Source: PGYT01 sp963675055
Lineage (GTDB): Bacteria > Bacteroidota > Ignavibacteria > Ignavibacteriales > Melioribacteraceae
NCBI GenBank assembly: GCA_963675055.2
Contig: CAXXJE010000004.1
Location: 868,001 to 932,000 of the forward strand
Reading direction: 5' to 3'
DNA: 64,000 nt
Part shown: positions 6,980 to 16,061 of the stretch, one piece after another
Layout of the letters: each line of letters opens with the position of its first letter
How positions within the stretch are numbered: the first letter of the stretch is position 1
Notes under the pieces: generated by a model
Told to the model about the DNA's origin: nothing
Database searches by the model: none
What the model saw: the letters and a program-made list of their open reading frames with translations, nothing else
Translations under genes and position numbers: made by a program

Positions 6980-8977
6980 CTATTGCGACTTTAATTTTAT
7001 TGCAAATGTCGTCCCTTTTCCCTCGGTACTATCAACTGTAATAAGGCCGCCATGCTCGTTTATAATTCTCTGAGTTATCCCTAACCCCAGACCGTTTCCC
7101 TCAGCCTTTGTTGTATAGTACAGGTTAAAAATCTTTCCTAAACTTTCTTCCGGAATTCCATCGCCGTTATCTTCAATCTTTACCACAACAAATTGATCTA
7201 AACGATTGACTGATATTTTAATTTCACCATTCTTCTTAATTGCATCTCTGGCATTCGTAATCAGGTTTATAAATACCTGCTTTACCTGGTCCTTGTCCCA
7301 GTTAACAGTTCCGTGAAAATCATTTTCGATAGTCAGATCAATATTATGTTCTCTTAAATTGCTTTCATACTGGAGTACAACATCATTCATGAATGCATCA
7401 AATGAAAATTCCGATCTCTGAAGCGGCACGGGCCTCGCAAGTTTTAGAAAACTCTGAACAGTCCGGTTGATCCGTTTAACTTCATTGTATATCAGGTTGG
7501 TGAAAGAGAGATAATCTTCTTTATCTTCTACCGGTTCAAAATCTTTTCTAAGCTGCTGGACTATTGTTCCGATCGCATTAAGCGGATTACGAATTTCATG
7601 CGCAACTCCCGATGCCAGATGCCCCATAGCTGTTAACTGTTTTCCTCGCTCAACCTGTTCTTCAAGCTCTTTAATACTCGTAAGGTCTTTGATTATAAGA
7701 ACATAATTCTGATTGTCTTCCGAATCCCTGAATTCGCTGCGGGATATAAGAAGGTGATTTTTTTTATTCTCCCTGACACATGTGGTTTCTATTATATGTG
7801 ACGGATTATTAAAGACTTTTTCCTCAGCATCAATACATATTAATTCATTAAGGTTGACAGATATGTTTTGCCCGACCGGCAAATTAAAAAACTGTTTTCC
7901 CGAGGGATTTATGTTTACCACACTCCTGTTTTCATTAAGTACGATAATAATATCGTTTGCCTTTTCTATAAGCTGATTTGAAAAACTTTCCATATAACTA
8001 TATTTCTTCTCAATAACACTGAAGTTTTGTCTTGCAAAAACGATTGCGAGAATGAAAGTGCCCAAAATTAGAAGCAGCAATGAGCTTGTTATAATCCGTG
8101 TTGTGATTCTATCATAAACTGTATTAAGCGGATCAAGCGACAATCCGATACGAAACAGTCCTCTGCTCCTCCCTTCGGGCTCAAATGGATGAACAGCCTC
8201 AAATATTTCAGCGTCGTTGAAATTCGCGAATCTCCAGTTAAACATATTTTGATCAAGCGCATCGGACAGGAATTCGGATTCCTCTATATTGTCTAATGAA
8301 TCTACATTTGAAGATGCCGCAAGTATACCGGAATAATCTTCCAAAGCTGTATATACAATTCCTTCATTTTCCGTTACCCGGTTAAGCAGTATACCAAACC
8401 CGATACGCTTCCTGAAATCAAGCAACTCTTCAGCATCAAGATTCAATACTATTGCGCCATTGTCATTAGTTGCCAGTGCGGCAACATACCTGTAGCCTTC
8501 CTTAACTTTTGCTTCACGTAATCCGATAATTATTGTGTCTTTTTCTCCCGAGAAAATGGGCTGCAGGAATTCAGCGGCAAACGGGCCCGACATATTTCTC
8601 CTGCCCCGTCTGAAGTTCGTATATCGGAGATTCCCGTCACTGCCGAATACATTGATCCTATGCAGACTATTTATCTCTGCAATATCTTCCAGCAGGTCAT
8701 CGGAAACTTTCCCCTTTTCGAGCAGCATTTTGATTATGGAAGCATTGTTCAGAAGTCGTCTGTTTATTTCATTTTCCACTTCATCCCCGGCGGTCAGTAC
8801 TTCTTCCGAGGATGTTAGCATCGATGCAAGCAGCGAATGCGCCTGACTTTCAAGGATACTTAAAGCCTCGTCACGGCTTTCGTGCAGATCATGCACTACT
8901 GTTAATGATACAATCACAAATACCGACAGAAATATCAGCAGCAAACTTCGGGGCTGTATGAATTTATTTTTAAACAT
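6980..8977 (-). CDS. Membrane sensor histidine kinase, partner of the NtrC-type regulator
   Basis: A 665-aa kinase. TM1 spans about residues 11-29 and TM2 about 295-315, enclosing an extracytoplasmic sensor domain of about 260 residues. A PAS-like domain follows (about 328-430), then the phospho-acceptor helix with His460 in GVAHEIRNPLNAIG. The ATPase domain has the N box NLITNARDAI, DNGDGIPEE, and GNGLGLGI. The layout resembles NtrB/ZraS-type sensors. It is the first gene of the two-gene operon. The ligand cannot be told from sequence. Confidence 0.93.
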   Translation of the reverse strand: MFKNKFIQPRSLLLIFLSVFVIVSLTVVHDLHESRDEALSILESQAHSLLASMLTSSEEVLTAGDEVENEINRRLLNNASIIKMLLEKGKVSDDLLEDIAEINSLHRINVFGSDGNLRYTNFRRGRRNMSGPFAAEFLQPIFSGEKDTIIIGLREAKVKEGYRYVAALATNDNGAIVLNLDAEELLDFRKRIGFGILLNRVTENEGIVYTALEDYSGILAASSNVDSLDNIEESEFLSDALDQNMFNWRFANFNDAEIFEAVHPFEPEGRSRGLFRIGLSLDPLNTVYDRITTRIITSSLLLLILGTFILAIVFARQNFSVIEKKYSYMESFSNQLIEKANDIIIVLNENRSVVNINPSGKQFFNLPVGQNISVNLNELICIDAEEKVFNNPSHIIETTCVRENKKNHLLISRSEFRDSEDNQNYVLIIKDLTSIKELEEQVERGKQLTAMGHLASGVAHEIRNPLNAIGTIVQQLRKDFEPVEDKEDYLSFTNLIYNEVKRINRTVQSFLKLARPVPLQRSEFSFDAFMNDVVLQYESNLREHNIDLTIENDFHGTVNWDKDQVKQVFINLITNARDAIKKNGEIKISVNRLDQFVVVKIEDNGDGIPEESLGKIFNLYYTTKAEGNGLGLGITQRIINEHGGLITVDSTEGKGTTFAIKLKSQ

Positions 8978-9028
8978 CCGGTTAAATATAGTGGATTATT
9001 CGTAATGTTTACAGCTATAGGAATGATC

Positions 9029-9044
9029 CGCAAATATGGGCCCT
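9029..9044 (-). promoter_or_regulatory. Possible sigma-54 promoter ahead of the kinase-regulator operon
   Basis: The minus strand reads AGGGCCCATATTTGCG about 50 bases before the kinase start. It keeps the invariant GG and GC exactly ten bases apart and the TTGC of the -12 element, but matches the TGGCACG half poorly. Plausible because the operon encodes a sigma-54 activator. Confidence 0.3.
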
Positions 9045-9065
9045 CCAAGGTTCATATTAACCGAA

Positions 9066-10139
9066 TCAAAATTCCAGGTTCAGATTTAGTGAAACACCGG
9101 TCGACTGATAATCGTACCAATAACTGTTTGAAGCTCTATCATTATATATAACCCGTAATCCTACTTTGAGGTTGTATAAATTGTCATCAGTTAATGAGAA
9201 GCTTTTAACGGCTGAAAGATTCAGTAAATTACCGGAATCCGATCTGTCGGTGCCTGACAAATAATCCGTCTCGTTTAAATAAATCCCCTGACTCGGGTAT
9301 TTACGGCTGCTGTACTCGTAGCCGGCTTTTAGCACTATTCCCGCAGGTAAAAGCTGGGTTAGCTCAACTCCAACGGAATTTTCGTTTCTGCTCACCGGAT
9401 CATCGTATAAATCCGATTCATCCCCGTAATACGAGTTGTACAATGCATTACCAGTTCCGCCGTAATTCAACATTGTTCTATTAGTATAGTAAACAGCTAA
9501 TCCTGAATTTTCAAATAAAGATTGAGCAACACGCAAGTTAGAATAAACCTGATATATTGTTAGTCCGAAACTCATTGTATTTGTATAGTATTTGTAGTTC
9601 AATCCACCGTTTACAATTAGAGTTGTCTTTGTCTGAAAGCTTTTACTCAGGTTAAAACCGCCGCTCAAAAACAAATTGTCGTAGTCGCTTAACTCCTTAT
9701 AATGGCGGAATGCAGTTGATAAATTTAAAATTGGAGAAAGATATCCAACGTCAATCATCTTTTTATAATAGCCCGCAAATTCGTAGTAATCAAAAAAGCT
9801 GAAGTCGGATTTATTAATTCTCTGCTCGCCGTATATACCGTAAACGTATTGCGAATCCTCCACGAATGTTCCGAATTGATGCCAGTAACTGTCTCGTTCA
9901 TTCATTTCTGCAAAACTTGAGTAACTGCCATAGTACAACAGTTTAGCAGCGCCATAATAATTTTGGATTCCCGCATTGAAAGAGGACATAACATCAGACT
10001 GTTCAACCGGATTCCTGAATGGATTGCTGTTGAATTCCTGCATGGAAGAAAAAGTAAAATTCCACTGCGCAGATAGTTCTGTAGAACCAATGAGTAGAAT
10101 TGCAGCCAATACCAGAAATTTTATTTTTAATAGTTTCAT
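9066..10139 (-). CDS. Predicted outer-membrane beta-barrel protein, function unknown
   Basis: A 357-aa exported protein with a typical signal peptide (MKLLKIKFLVLAAILLIG...SAQ). The mature part is rich in Tyr, Asn and Ser in alternating patterns and ends in NLNLEF with a terminal aromatic residue, as in outer-membrane barrels. I do not recognise a named family. I start it at the ATG at 10139, which has GGAGG six bases upstream; a GTG one codon earlier is the alternative. The upstream gene ends at 10142, so the two are tightly coupled. The context of DxDxDG proteins and a two-component pair suggests a surface role. Confidence 0.6.
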   Translation of the reverse strand: MKLLKIKFLVLAAILLIGSTELSAQWNFTFSSMQEFNSNPFRNPVEQSDVMSSFNAGIQNYYGAAKLLYYGSYSSFAEMNERDSYWHQFGTFVEDSQYVYGIYGEQRINKSDFSFFDYYEFAGYYKKMIDVGYLSPILNLSTAFRHYKELSDYDNLFLSGGFNLSKSFQTKTTLIVNGGLNYKYYTNTMSFGLTIYQVYSNLRVAQSLFENSGLAVYYTNRTMLNYGGTGNALYNSYYGDESDLYDDPVSRNENSVGVELTQLLPAGIVLKAGYEYSSRKYPSQGIYLNETDYLSGTDRSDSGNLLNLSAVKSFSLTDDNLYNLKVGLRVIYNDRASNSYWYDYQSTGVSLNLNLEF

Positions 10140-10141
10140 CA

Positions 10142-10540
10142 CTAACCTCCCTTACCTTTAGCATTCTGACCTGCTTTAACTTGTTTTTTAATCCCTTCCT
10201 TTCCACTTCGCTGTGGTACAACATTTCTCTTCGGATTACCATACCTGTTTAAACCCGGTTGCCCGAACTGAAGATTATCGTTTATCCCGTCGCCATTTTT
10301 ATCAACATATGGGAGCTTACTCTTCTGCTTGTTTTGCTTCAGTTTTATGTAGTCCGGATCCAATCCGTTCGGAATACCGTCATTGTCATGATCAGGAGCG
10401 TTATCGTTATAACCGTCTCCGTTTTTATCAACGAAAACCCTGCTATGACCTTTTCGTTTCTGATCTTTTTTTGCTTTCAGGGAATCCTGAGCAATCAGAG
10501 GTACAGCAATCAACAGAATAAGTATTACCAGGTTTTTCAA
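10142..10540 (-). CDS. Small secreted protein with DxDxDG calcium-binding-like repeats
   Basis: A 132-aa exported protein. I choose a TTG start at 10540: AAGGAG lies six bases upstream and the product opens directly with a signal peptide (LKNLVILILLIAVPLIAQ). The frame also runs back to a GTG at 10582, but that would put a hydrophilic stretch before the signal. Three acidic loops are visible: VDKNGDGYND, DHDNDGIPNG and VDKNGDGIND, like thrombospondin type 3 or EF-hand loops that bind calcium. The C-terminus is basic and Gly/Lys-rich. It is followed, with only a few bases between, by the beta-barrel gene, with which it forms an operon. Confidence 0.6.
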   Translation of the reverse strand: MKNLVILILLIAVPLIAQDSLKAKKDQKRKGHSRVFVDKNGDGYNDNAPDHDNDGIPNGLDPDYIKLKQNKQKSKLPYVDKNGDGINDNLQFGQPGLNRYGNPKRNVVPQRSGKEGIKKQVKAGQNAKGKGG

Positions 10541-10634
10541 AACACTCTCCTTTTGAATAGTATAGTGCAATGTATGTGCCACGAAATAATTGTTTTATAG
10601 TGGCGAAAAACGAATAAAATGGTATAGCGTTAGA

Positions 10635-10670
10635 CAGCTCGGGCGAGTCGATTCGACATCCCGGTCGAGC
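10635..10670. promoter_or_regulatory. GC-rich operator-like element A
   Basis: A GC-rich stretch in AT-rich surroundings about 95 bp upstream of the gene starting at 10540. It contains CAGCTCG, CGGGCGAG, CGATTCG and CCGGTCGAGC. All four words recur in a different order in element B at 11275-11304. AGCTCG and CGAGCT form an inverted repeat across it. Likely a binding site for a shared regulator; inference. Confidence 0.4.
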
Positions 10671-10674
10671 TTAG

Positions 10675-10705
10675 GAAATAAAAAAAAGCAGCCATAAGGC
10701 TGCTT
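10675..10705 (-). terminator. Intrinsic terminator of the 10752-11138 gene
   Basis: AAGCAGCC / GGCTGCTT with a 4-base loop. On the minus strand it is followed by a run of T residues. It lies 47 bp past the stop of the small secreted protein. Confidence 0.8.
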
Positions 10706-10751
10706 CTATCAGAACGGATATTGAGGGGTTCAATTATATCCGGGAGATATG

Positions 10752-11138
10752 TTAATTGTTACCGCGTCTTCCAGAACCTTTAGGGCCTGAACCATCGCAT
10801 ACGCCTGTTCCTGTTCCGAGACCTGATCCGCCTGCTCGTCCAAAGCCTGTACCGTCCTGTGGTCTGATTTCACTGCCATCGCCGTAACCTTTAAATAAAC
10901 CAAGACCCGATGCGTTACGGCCATTCATTCTGCCGGCACCGTTACGAAGACCGGTTCCCTGATTGTTAGTTCCGTAATTGTCGCAAATACCGTCGCCGTC
11001 TGCATCAACCCAGAGTGAACCGGGATTGACTCCACCGTTCAATCCGAATCGGTTGCCTTGACCGTTTTGTGCGAATACCGAGCTTGTTAAAATTAGCGTG
11101 GCTGCAAGTACTAAAGAGATATTGATTAAGCGTTTCAT
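10752..11138 (-). CDS. Small secreted Gly/Asn-rich protein with one DxDxDG loop
   Basis: A 128-aa exported protein with a clear signal peptide (MKRLINISLVLAATLILTSSVFAQ). One acidic loop, VDADGDGICDN, resembles those in the neighbouring protein at 10142-10540. The rest is low-complexity and rich in Gly, Asn and Arg (NGAGRMNGRNASGLG). GGAGG lies six bases before the ATG. It forms its own transcription unit with a terminator just downstream and a TATGTTTG -7 box upstream. No family recognised; a calcium-binding surface or envelope protein is the best guess. Confidence 0.6.
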   Translation of the reverse strand: MKRLINISLVLAATLILTSSVFAQNGQGNRFGLNGGVNPGSLWVDADGDGICDNYGTNNQGTGLRNGAGRMNGRNASGLGLFKGYGDGSEIRPQDGTGFGRAGGSGLGTGTGVCDGSGPKGSGRRGNN

Positions 11139-11234
11139 TTAAGACCTCCATCTTGTTTGTTTGAAATTCGTTGTTGACATATATACTCTTAAAAAGCATG
11201 CCAATGTTGCTAAATTTAATTTGCGCTCTAGAAA

Positions 11235-11242
11235 CAAACATA
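11235..11242 (-). promoter_or_regulatory. -7 box (TATGTTTG) of the 10752-11138 gene
   Basis: The minus strand reads TATGTTTG, a perfect TAnnTTTG. No TTTG lies at the right distance upstream, but operator-like element B begins about 32 bp upstream, where an activator would bind. Confidence 0.45.
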
Positions 11243-11274
11243 ATCTGAGGAACTGGGATAAATCAGTCAACAAA

Positions 11275-11304
11275 CCGGTCGAGCAGCTCGACGATTCGGG
11301 CGAG
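11275..11304. promoter_or_regulatory. GC-rich operator-like element B
   Basis: Contains CCGGTCGAGC, CAGCTCG, CGATTCG and CGGGCGAG, the same words as element A, in another order. GTCGAG-CAG-CTCGAC forms a near-palindrome. It lies between the divergent small secreted protein and the AraC-type regulator gene. Confidence 0.42.
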
Positions 11305-11402
11305 AGTAAGAGGAATTCAAAAAGACATAAACAGATAGGGCGACTGTATTTGTGATGATTTTAAAAATTTATTAATTTGTAATAAATTTTCATCTGCACA
11401 AA

Positions 11403-12548
11403 GTGATTACTTTATACGAACTTATTACGCTTATTTCAATAATAGCAGCAATAGCTCTGTTATTATTTCTTCTCCAATTAGACAGGATAAAACCCGGCAA
11501 CCGCATATATATATATGTTTTGATTTCAGCCATTATCATTGTTTACTTCATTGAAATTCTAATTCGACGTGAGATTTGGAACACTGCTACAATTCTTTTC
11601 ACTCTTAATTATACAATTCTGTTTTCTATATATCCCCTGTTCTACCTCTACATAAAACGTCTTGTATTTACTGAATTTGAACTAAAAAAAGAGAAATATT
11701 ACCTGCATTTTATTATACCGGATTTGATTTTTGTGTTGAGTCTGGTCTTGTATTTACCGATGGATTACCAGGAGAAAATCCTGCTTATTAAGTATAAGTT
11801 TGAGTACACCGGCGATGTTTCCCTGTCATATCGTCTTTATAATTTTATCATTGTTGTGTTGTATTACATTCAGTTTAGTGTTTACTTAGTACTGCTATTC
11901 AGACTTCATTCAAAAGCAAAGGAGAATATGGTCAATAAAATTCTCCAGAAAAACATTGTTATACGATTCATTAAAGTATTCATTACGACAATTATTGTAT
12001 ACGAGTCCACGTTGATAATCCTATTCACGTCACTTCCACGGAATGTTTATGATATCTCAGGCCAGGTTTCATCGCTAATCTTTTTAGTGCTGCTTGGGTG
12101 GCTTTGCGTATACCAGTCTACAATTGAAATTCAGACCTATCTGAGAAGCACGAAATTTGCTTTAAATACAACGACATCCGGTAAAAGTATACATCATGTT
12201 TCGAATGAGGAAAAAGAAAAAATTCACAATCTTATAATAAAAGTGCTGTCGCAGAAAAAGCTATTTGTTGATCCGAACCTCAAACTTGAACAGTTTGCAA
12301 AAAAAATACACGTATCACCGCGGAAATTATCTGTTGTAATTAACGAAATAACAGATGACAGTTTCATAACCCTCCTAAACAAATTCAGAATTGAAGAGGC
12401 AAAGAAGTTATTAAAGGATAGCAGTAATCCTGATTCAATAGAAGAAATATATCTAAGCTCAGGATTCAATTCCAGATCGACTTTTAACAGAGTCTTTAAA
12501 GAGTTTACAGGACTCACACCTAAGGAATTCAAATCAACGATTCACTAA
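11403..12548 (+). CDS. Membrane-anchored AraC-family transcriptional regulator
   Basis: A 381-aa protein with about seven hydrophobic helices in the first 240 residues and a C-terminal AraC-type double helix-turn-helix (about 270-380, ending SRSTFNRVFKEFTGLTPKEF). Regulators with an integral-membrane N-terminus and cytoplasmic AraC domain occur in Bacteroidota and may sense envelope signals directly. A GTG at 11403 is the only reasonable start; no Met occurs for over 100 codons and there is no Shine-Dalgarno site. It is divergent from the small secreted protein gene, and operator-like elements upstream of both DxDxDG genes make these the likely targets (inference). Confidence 0.82.
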   Translation: MITLYELITLISIIAAIALLLFLLQLDRIKPGNRIYIYVLISAIIIVYFIEILIRREIWNTATILFTLNYTILFSIYPLFYLYIKRLVFTEFELKKEKYYLHFIIPDLIFVLSLVLYLPMDYQEKILLIKYKFEYTGDVSLSYRLYNFIIVVLYYIQFSVYLVLLFRLHSKAKENMVNKILQKNIVIRFIKVFITTIIVYESTLIILFTSLPRNVYDISGQVSSLIFLVLLGWLCVYQSTIEIQTYLRSTKFALNTTTSGKSIHHVSNEEKEKIHNLIIKVLSQKKLFVDPNLKLEQFAKKIHVSPRKLSVVINEITDDSFITLLNKFRIEEAKKLLKDSSNPDSIEEIYLSSGFNSRSTFNRVFKEFTGLTPKEFKSTIH

Positions 12549-12589
12549 TCAATTAATTTTGTTTTTGTGCGCTGCAACACGCTCAGATT

Positions 12590-12611
12590 ATACCATTACA
12601 TGTAATGGTAT
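12590..12611. promoter_or_regulatory. Perfect 22-bp palindrome upstream of the T9SS beta-helix gene
   Basis: ATACCATTACA and its complement TGTAATGGTAT meet with no loop. There is no T-run after it, so an operator for a dimeric regulator is more likely than a terminator. It lies about 160 bp before the next gene. Confidence 0.4.
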
Positions 12612-12772
12612 TCCGGAAAATTGCATCTCAAATCGAATTGAATTTTATTGTAAATAGTTCAAAAATCCTTAAAAAGACGTTTTTCACCTAAAAATCTTAC
12701 TGAACTACAACCGGTAGGAGAAAAACTCTTTTTAAGAGAAAGCGATTGAAAAGTCAAAAAAAAGGTGAGTAA

Positions 12773-15700
12773 ATGAAATATTACGGCATTTTCCACATTC
12801 TTATTATTCTAACCTTTTCTTCAAATACTCCAATATCATCTCAGATAGTACACTCCGGCGGAAATGTTTCGGGTGTATGGTCTTCCGGTACACATTATAT
12901 TGAGTCGAGTGTAACAGTTCCTGCAGGTGATTCCCTAACAATTAATTCAGGAGTTGTTGTCAAATTTAATACCGGCTATCCAAGTATTACACTGGATGTT
13001 AAGGGCACTTTAAAGGCAACGAATGTGTTCTTTACATCCAGGCATGATGACAGTCATGGCGTAGTAATTGAAGATAGTCGTGAGTTCGGAGTTAGCGGAG
13101 ACTGGGGAGGAATTAGGATTAGCGACAGCGGCAGTGTAGCGACCATGAATTACTGTACTATTAAGTATGGTTCGTGTAATGTCACTTATTCATCAGGAGC
13201 AAGCGGCTTTTTTACTAATAATACTTGTTCTCACGCAGCTACAGACGGACTAAGAATCACGGCCGCTTCACCGATAATACAATCGAACACTATTCGCGAT
13301 AACGGTGAAAACGGAATCAGGGTAGACTTTAACGGAACCTCGCCTGATATCTCCTTCAACACAATTACCGGCAATGGTCTAAGCGGAATTAAAGGCTTTG
13401 ACAACTGTTCGCCAACAATTGATTTTAATGAAATATCAAACAACAGTGCTTATGCAGTTCACCTTGTTAACTGCATACTGACTTCTTATGATTCAAATCT
13501 TGGAGAAGAAAACGGAACAAACGCATTTTCTTTAAGCGGATTTGTCAAATCAGATCAAACATGGACAATGTCTTATGCTGTGCTGCCGTTACCTTTTTCA
13601 CTTAACTCGACCGTAACAATACTCGATACTGCAAAATTAACAATCACAGCAGGAACAGTATTTAAATCAGAATACGCAACAATTCACGTCCACGGTACAA
13701 TAGAAGCAATAGGCACACCCGAACGTAAGATAGTTTTCACTTCATTTCGTGATGATGATTATTTAGGTGATACTTGGGGACTAACAAGTTCACCGGAGCC
13801 CGGTGATTGGGGAGGAATTATCCTCGAAGGTGAATACGGCAGTTCATTAGGTGAGGGATTTATTGAATATACAATTATCAAGTATGGCGTTAATAATGTT
13901 ACTTATCGTGATTGGGCTAAGGGTGGTTATATAAAAAACAGTTATTCTGAATATGCTTCATTTATTGGAATAAATGCAGTAAGCGCTTACAGCGAACTAA
14001 TAATAGACAGTTGTAACGTAAACAATAACGGGACAGATGGCATAAGGGCTGCAACCGCTCTATGTTCGATTACCAATAATTCAGTTTCAAAAAACGGAGG
14101 TTACGCGATTCACTATGATTCCGATACGCTGTCCTCAGTATCAGGAAACTCCGGAACCGGTAATACAAAAAATTATATTGGTATAACCGGTCAGGTTCGT
14201 AATTCAATCACATTATCAACTTCAACGGATTTACCATTTCATGTAGAATCAAACTGGATTATTATTTTTGAAGGGAAAACACTTACGCTAACACAGGGAT
14301 CTATGCAGATTCCATATAACAGCGCCATTGCATATGATGGAAATTTCACAATAAACAGCGGCACAACATTAGAGATTGGAAGCCCTTACGGAATTATGAA
14401 TAATAGTTCACAGGGGAACATACTTATTACCGGCACGAGATCTTTGAGTGAAGGAGCTGCATATAAATATAACGGAACTTCAACGCAGGTAACCGGTGAC
14501 GGACTACCATCAACAGTTAGTTCTTTGGTGATTAATAATTCAACCGGGGTAACACTAACTAATAGTATAATTGTCAGCGATCAATTAGTATTTTCCAATG
14601 GGAATCTATCAACAGGAAACAGCACCATAACTCTCGGAACAAATGCATCCGATACAGGAATCCTTATTAACAGCGGAAGTAAGATTATCGGGAATTTCAA
14701 AAGATGGATTGCTACAGCAGCAACCCCGGATATTCTCTTCCCTGTCGGGACTATAACAGAAGCGCGTACAGTGAATATTAGTTACGCCTCTGCACCTACT
14801 ACAGGCGGAACAATTACAACAACATTTAACTCTACAGATCCCGGCTCAGGCGGGTTGCCGCTGGATGATGCCGGCAATGAAATATCCAATTACTCAAGTG
14901 AGGGTTACTGGTCCATAACTCCCGGCGACGGATTATCCGGAGGAGTTTACGATCTGGATCTAACTGTGGATGGATTTGCAGGTATAGGAGATATATCAAC
15001 ACTGAGAATTCTTACCAGAGAATCAGGGAATAGCTGGTTTTTACAGGGCTCTCATAGCTCAGGAGCAGGTACAACAGTATCACGAACCGGAATGACTTCA
15101 TTCAGTGAATTCGGAATAGGCGGTACCGGCTCAAATCCTCTTCCTGTTGAACTAATCTCATTTACTGCCGAATTAATTGATGATCAGGTTCATCTTAAAT
15201 GGGAAACTCAAACTGAAATCGATAATTATGGTTTTGAACTGGAAAAGAGTCAATCACTTAATGATCCTGCACAATCAGGTTCATGGGTAAAATTAGGTTT
15301 TATTCCCGGGCATGGCAACTCAAATTCACCAAAATCATATGACTTTGTTGATAACAATACTTCTCGCGGTGAACTTAAGTATCGCTTAAAGCAAATTGAT
15401 ACAGACGGATCTTACGAGTACTATTCGGAAATTGTAGAAATAAACAGCTCCTTTACTTTTGTACATGATAGTTTTCTGCCTGATAATTTCAGTCTTGATC
15501 AGAATTTTCCCAATCCGTTTAACCCTGCAACCAGAATTAATTACTCTATACCCTCCTTTTCAGGTCTCAATGGTAAGGCTAATGTAAAACTAATTGTTTA
15601 TGACATTCTCGGTTCAGAAGTTGCGACTCTTGTAAACACCCGCCTGGCACCAGGAAATTACTGCACACTTTTTGATGCGTCTACGATTTCTAAAGAGCTC

Positions 15701-15778
15701 ACAAGCGGATTGTATATATACAGACTTGAGGTTGAGAGATTGTTCAGCAAATCGAATAAAATGCTCTTTATCAAATAA
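12773..15778 (+). CDS. T9SS-secreted beta-helix protein
   Basis: A 1001-aa exported protein. It starts with a signal peptide (MKYYGIFHILIILTFSSN...) behind an AGGTGAG site. Residues of about 60-450 show repeating N-rich turns (TNNTC, SNTIRDNGENGI, FNTITGNG, FNEISNNS) typical of right-handed parallel beta-helix proteins, a fold often used for binding or cleaving polysaccharides. No catalytic motif is recognisable. The C-terminus has the LPVELISF module and a type A sorting domain (DQNFPNPFNPATRINYSIP) ending KMLFIK, so surface display or secretion by T9SS is expected. The last 200 residues closely match those of the subtilase at 2527-5565, while the rest is unrelated. Confidence 0.82.
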   Translation: MKYYGIFHILIILTFSSNTPISSQIVHSGGNVSGVWSSGTHYIESSVTVPAGDSLTINSGVVVKFNTGYPSITLDVKGTLKATNVFFTSRHDDSHGVVIEDSREFGVSGDWGGIRISDSGSVATMNYCTIKYGSCNVTYSSGASGFFTNNTCSHAATDGLRITAASPIIQSNTIRDNGENGIRVDFNGTSPDISFNTITGNGLSGIKGFDNCSPTIDFNEISNNSAYAVHLVNCILTSYDSNLGEENGTNAFSLSGFVKSDQTWTMSYAVLPLPFSLNSTVTILDTAKLTITAGTVFKSEYATIHVHGTIEAIGTPERKIVFTSFRDDDYLGDTWGLTSSPEPGDWGGIILEGEYGSSLGEGFIEYTIIKYGVNNVTYRDWAKGGYIKNSYSEYASFIGINAVSAYSELIIDSCNVNNNGTDGIRAATALCSITNNSVSKNGGYAIHYDSDTLSSVSGNSGTGNTKNYIGITGQVRNSITLSTSTDLPFHVESNWIIIFEGKTLTLTQGSMQIPYNSAIAYDGNFTINSGTTLEIGSPYGIMNNSSQGNILITGTRSLSEGAAYKYNGTSTQVTGDGLPSTVSSLVINNSTGVTLTNSIIVSDQLVFSNGNLSTGNSTITLGTNASDTGILINSGSKIIGNFKRWIATAATPDILFPVGTITEARTVNISYASAPTTGGTITTTFNSTDPGSGGLPLDDAGNEISNYSSEGYWSITPGDGLSGGVYDLDLTVDGFAGIGDISTLRILTRESGNSWFLQGSHSSGAGTTVSRTGMTSFSEFGIGGTGSNPLPVELISFTAELIDDQVHLKWETQTEIDNYGFELEKSQSLNDPAQSGSWVKLGFIPGHGNSNSPKSYDFVDNNTSRGELKYRLKQIDTDGSYEYYSEIVEINSSFTFVHDSFLPDNFSLDQNFPNPFNPATRINYSIPSFSGLNGKANVKLIVYDILGSEVATLVNTRLAPGNYCTLFDASTISKELTSGLYIYRLEVERLFSKSNKMLFIK

Positions 15779-15798
15779 AATTTCATATTGTTGCTAAC

Positions 15799-15830
15799 TG
15801 ACCCGGGAATTAATTCTCCGGGTCAATTAT
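15799..15830 (+). terminator. Terminator of the T9SS beta-helix gene
   Basis: TGACCCGG / CCGGGTCA with an 11-base loop, then an AT-rich tail. Its core is the same as that of the hairpin after the subtilase gene at 5586-5608. Confidence 0.55.
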
Positions 15831-16061
15831 TAAATACATATTACTGCTCTTCAAATTATATGAGTCCATAATAAATCTGAAGCTCCGAGTCGTGAGCAAT
15901 AGGAACATATTCCATATGGGTTATGTTCCGACTATAGATCGCACTAAGTCGGTTCTAAACAATACCTTTTAAATACATACTAAATACCATAATCCAAGAT
16001 AAACTATGGCTTAATCCTCAAAAGAAATTTTCGATAATAAAGAATGATTAATGTCTTGAAA
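15831..16061. other. Gene-free stretch with three successive inverted repeats
   Basis: No open frame of note. Between 15882 and 15951 lie three inverted repeats in a row: GCTC/GAGC (15882-15897), GGAACATA/TATGTTCC (15902-15929) and CCGACT/AGTCGG (15928-15951). It could be a structured leader or small RNA, or an operator; I do not recognise a family. Confidence 0.3.
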
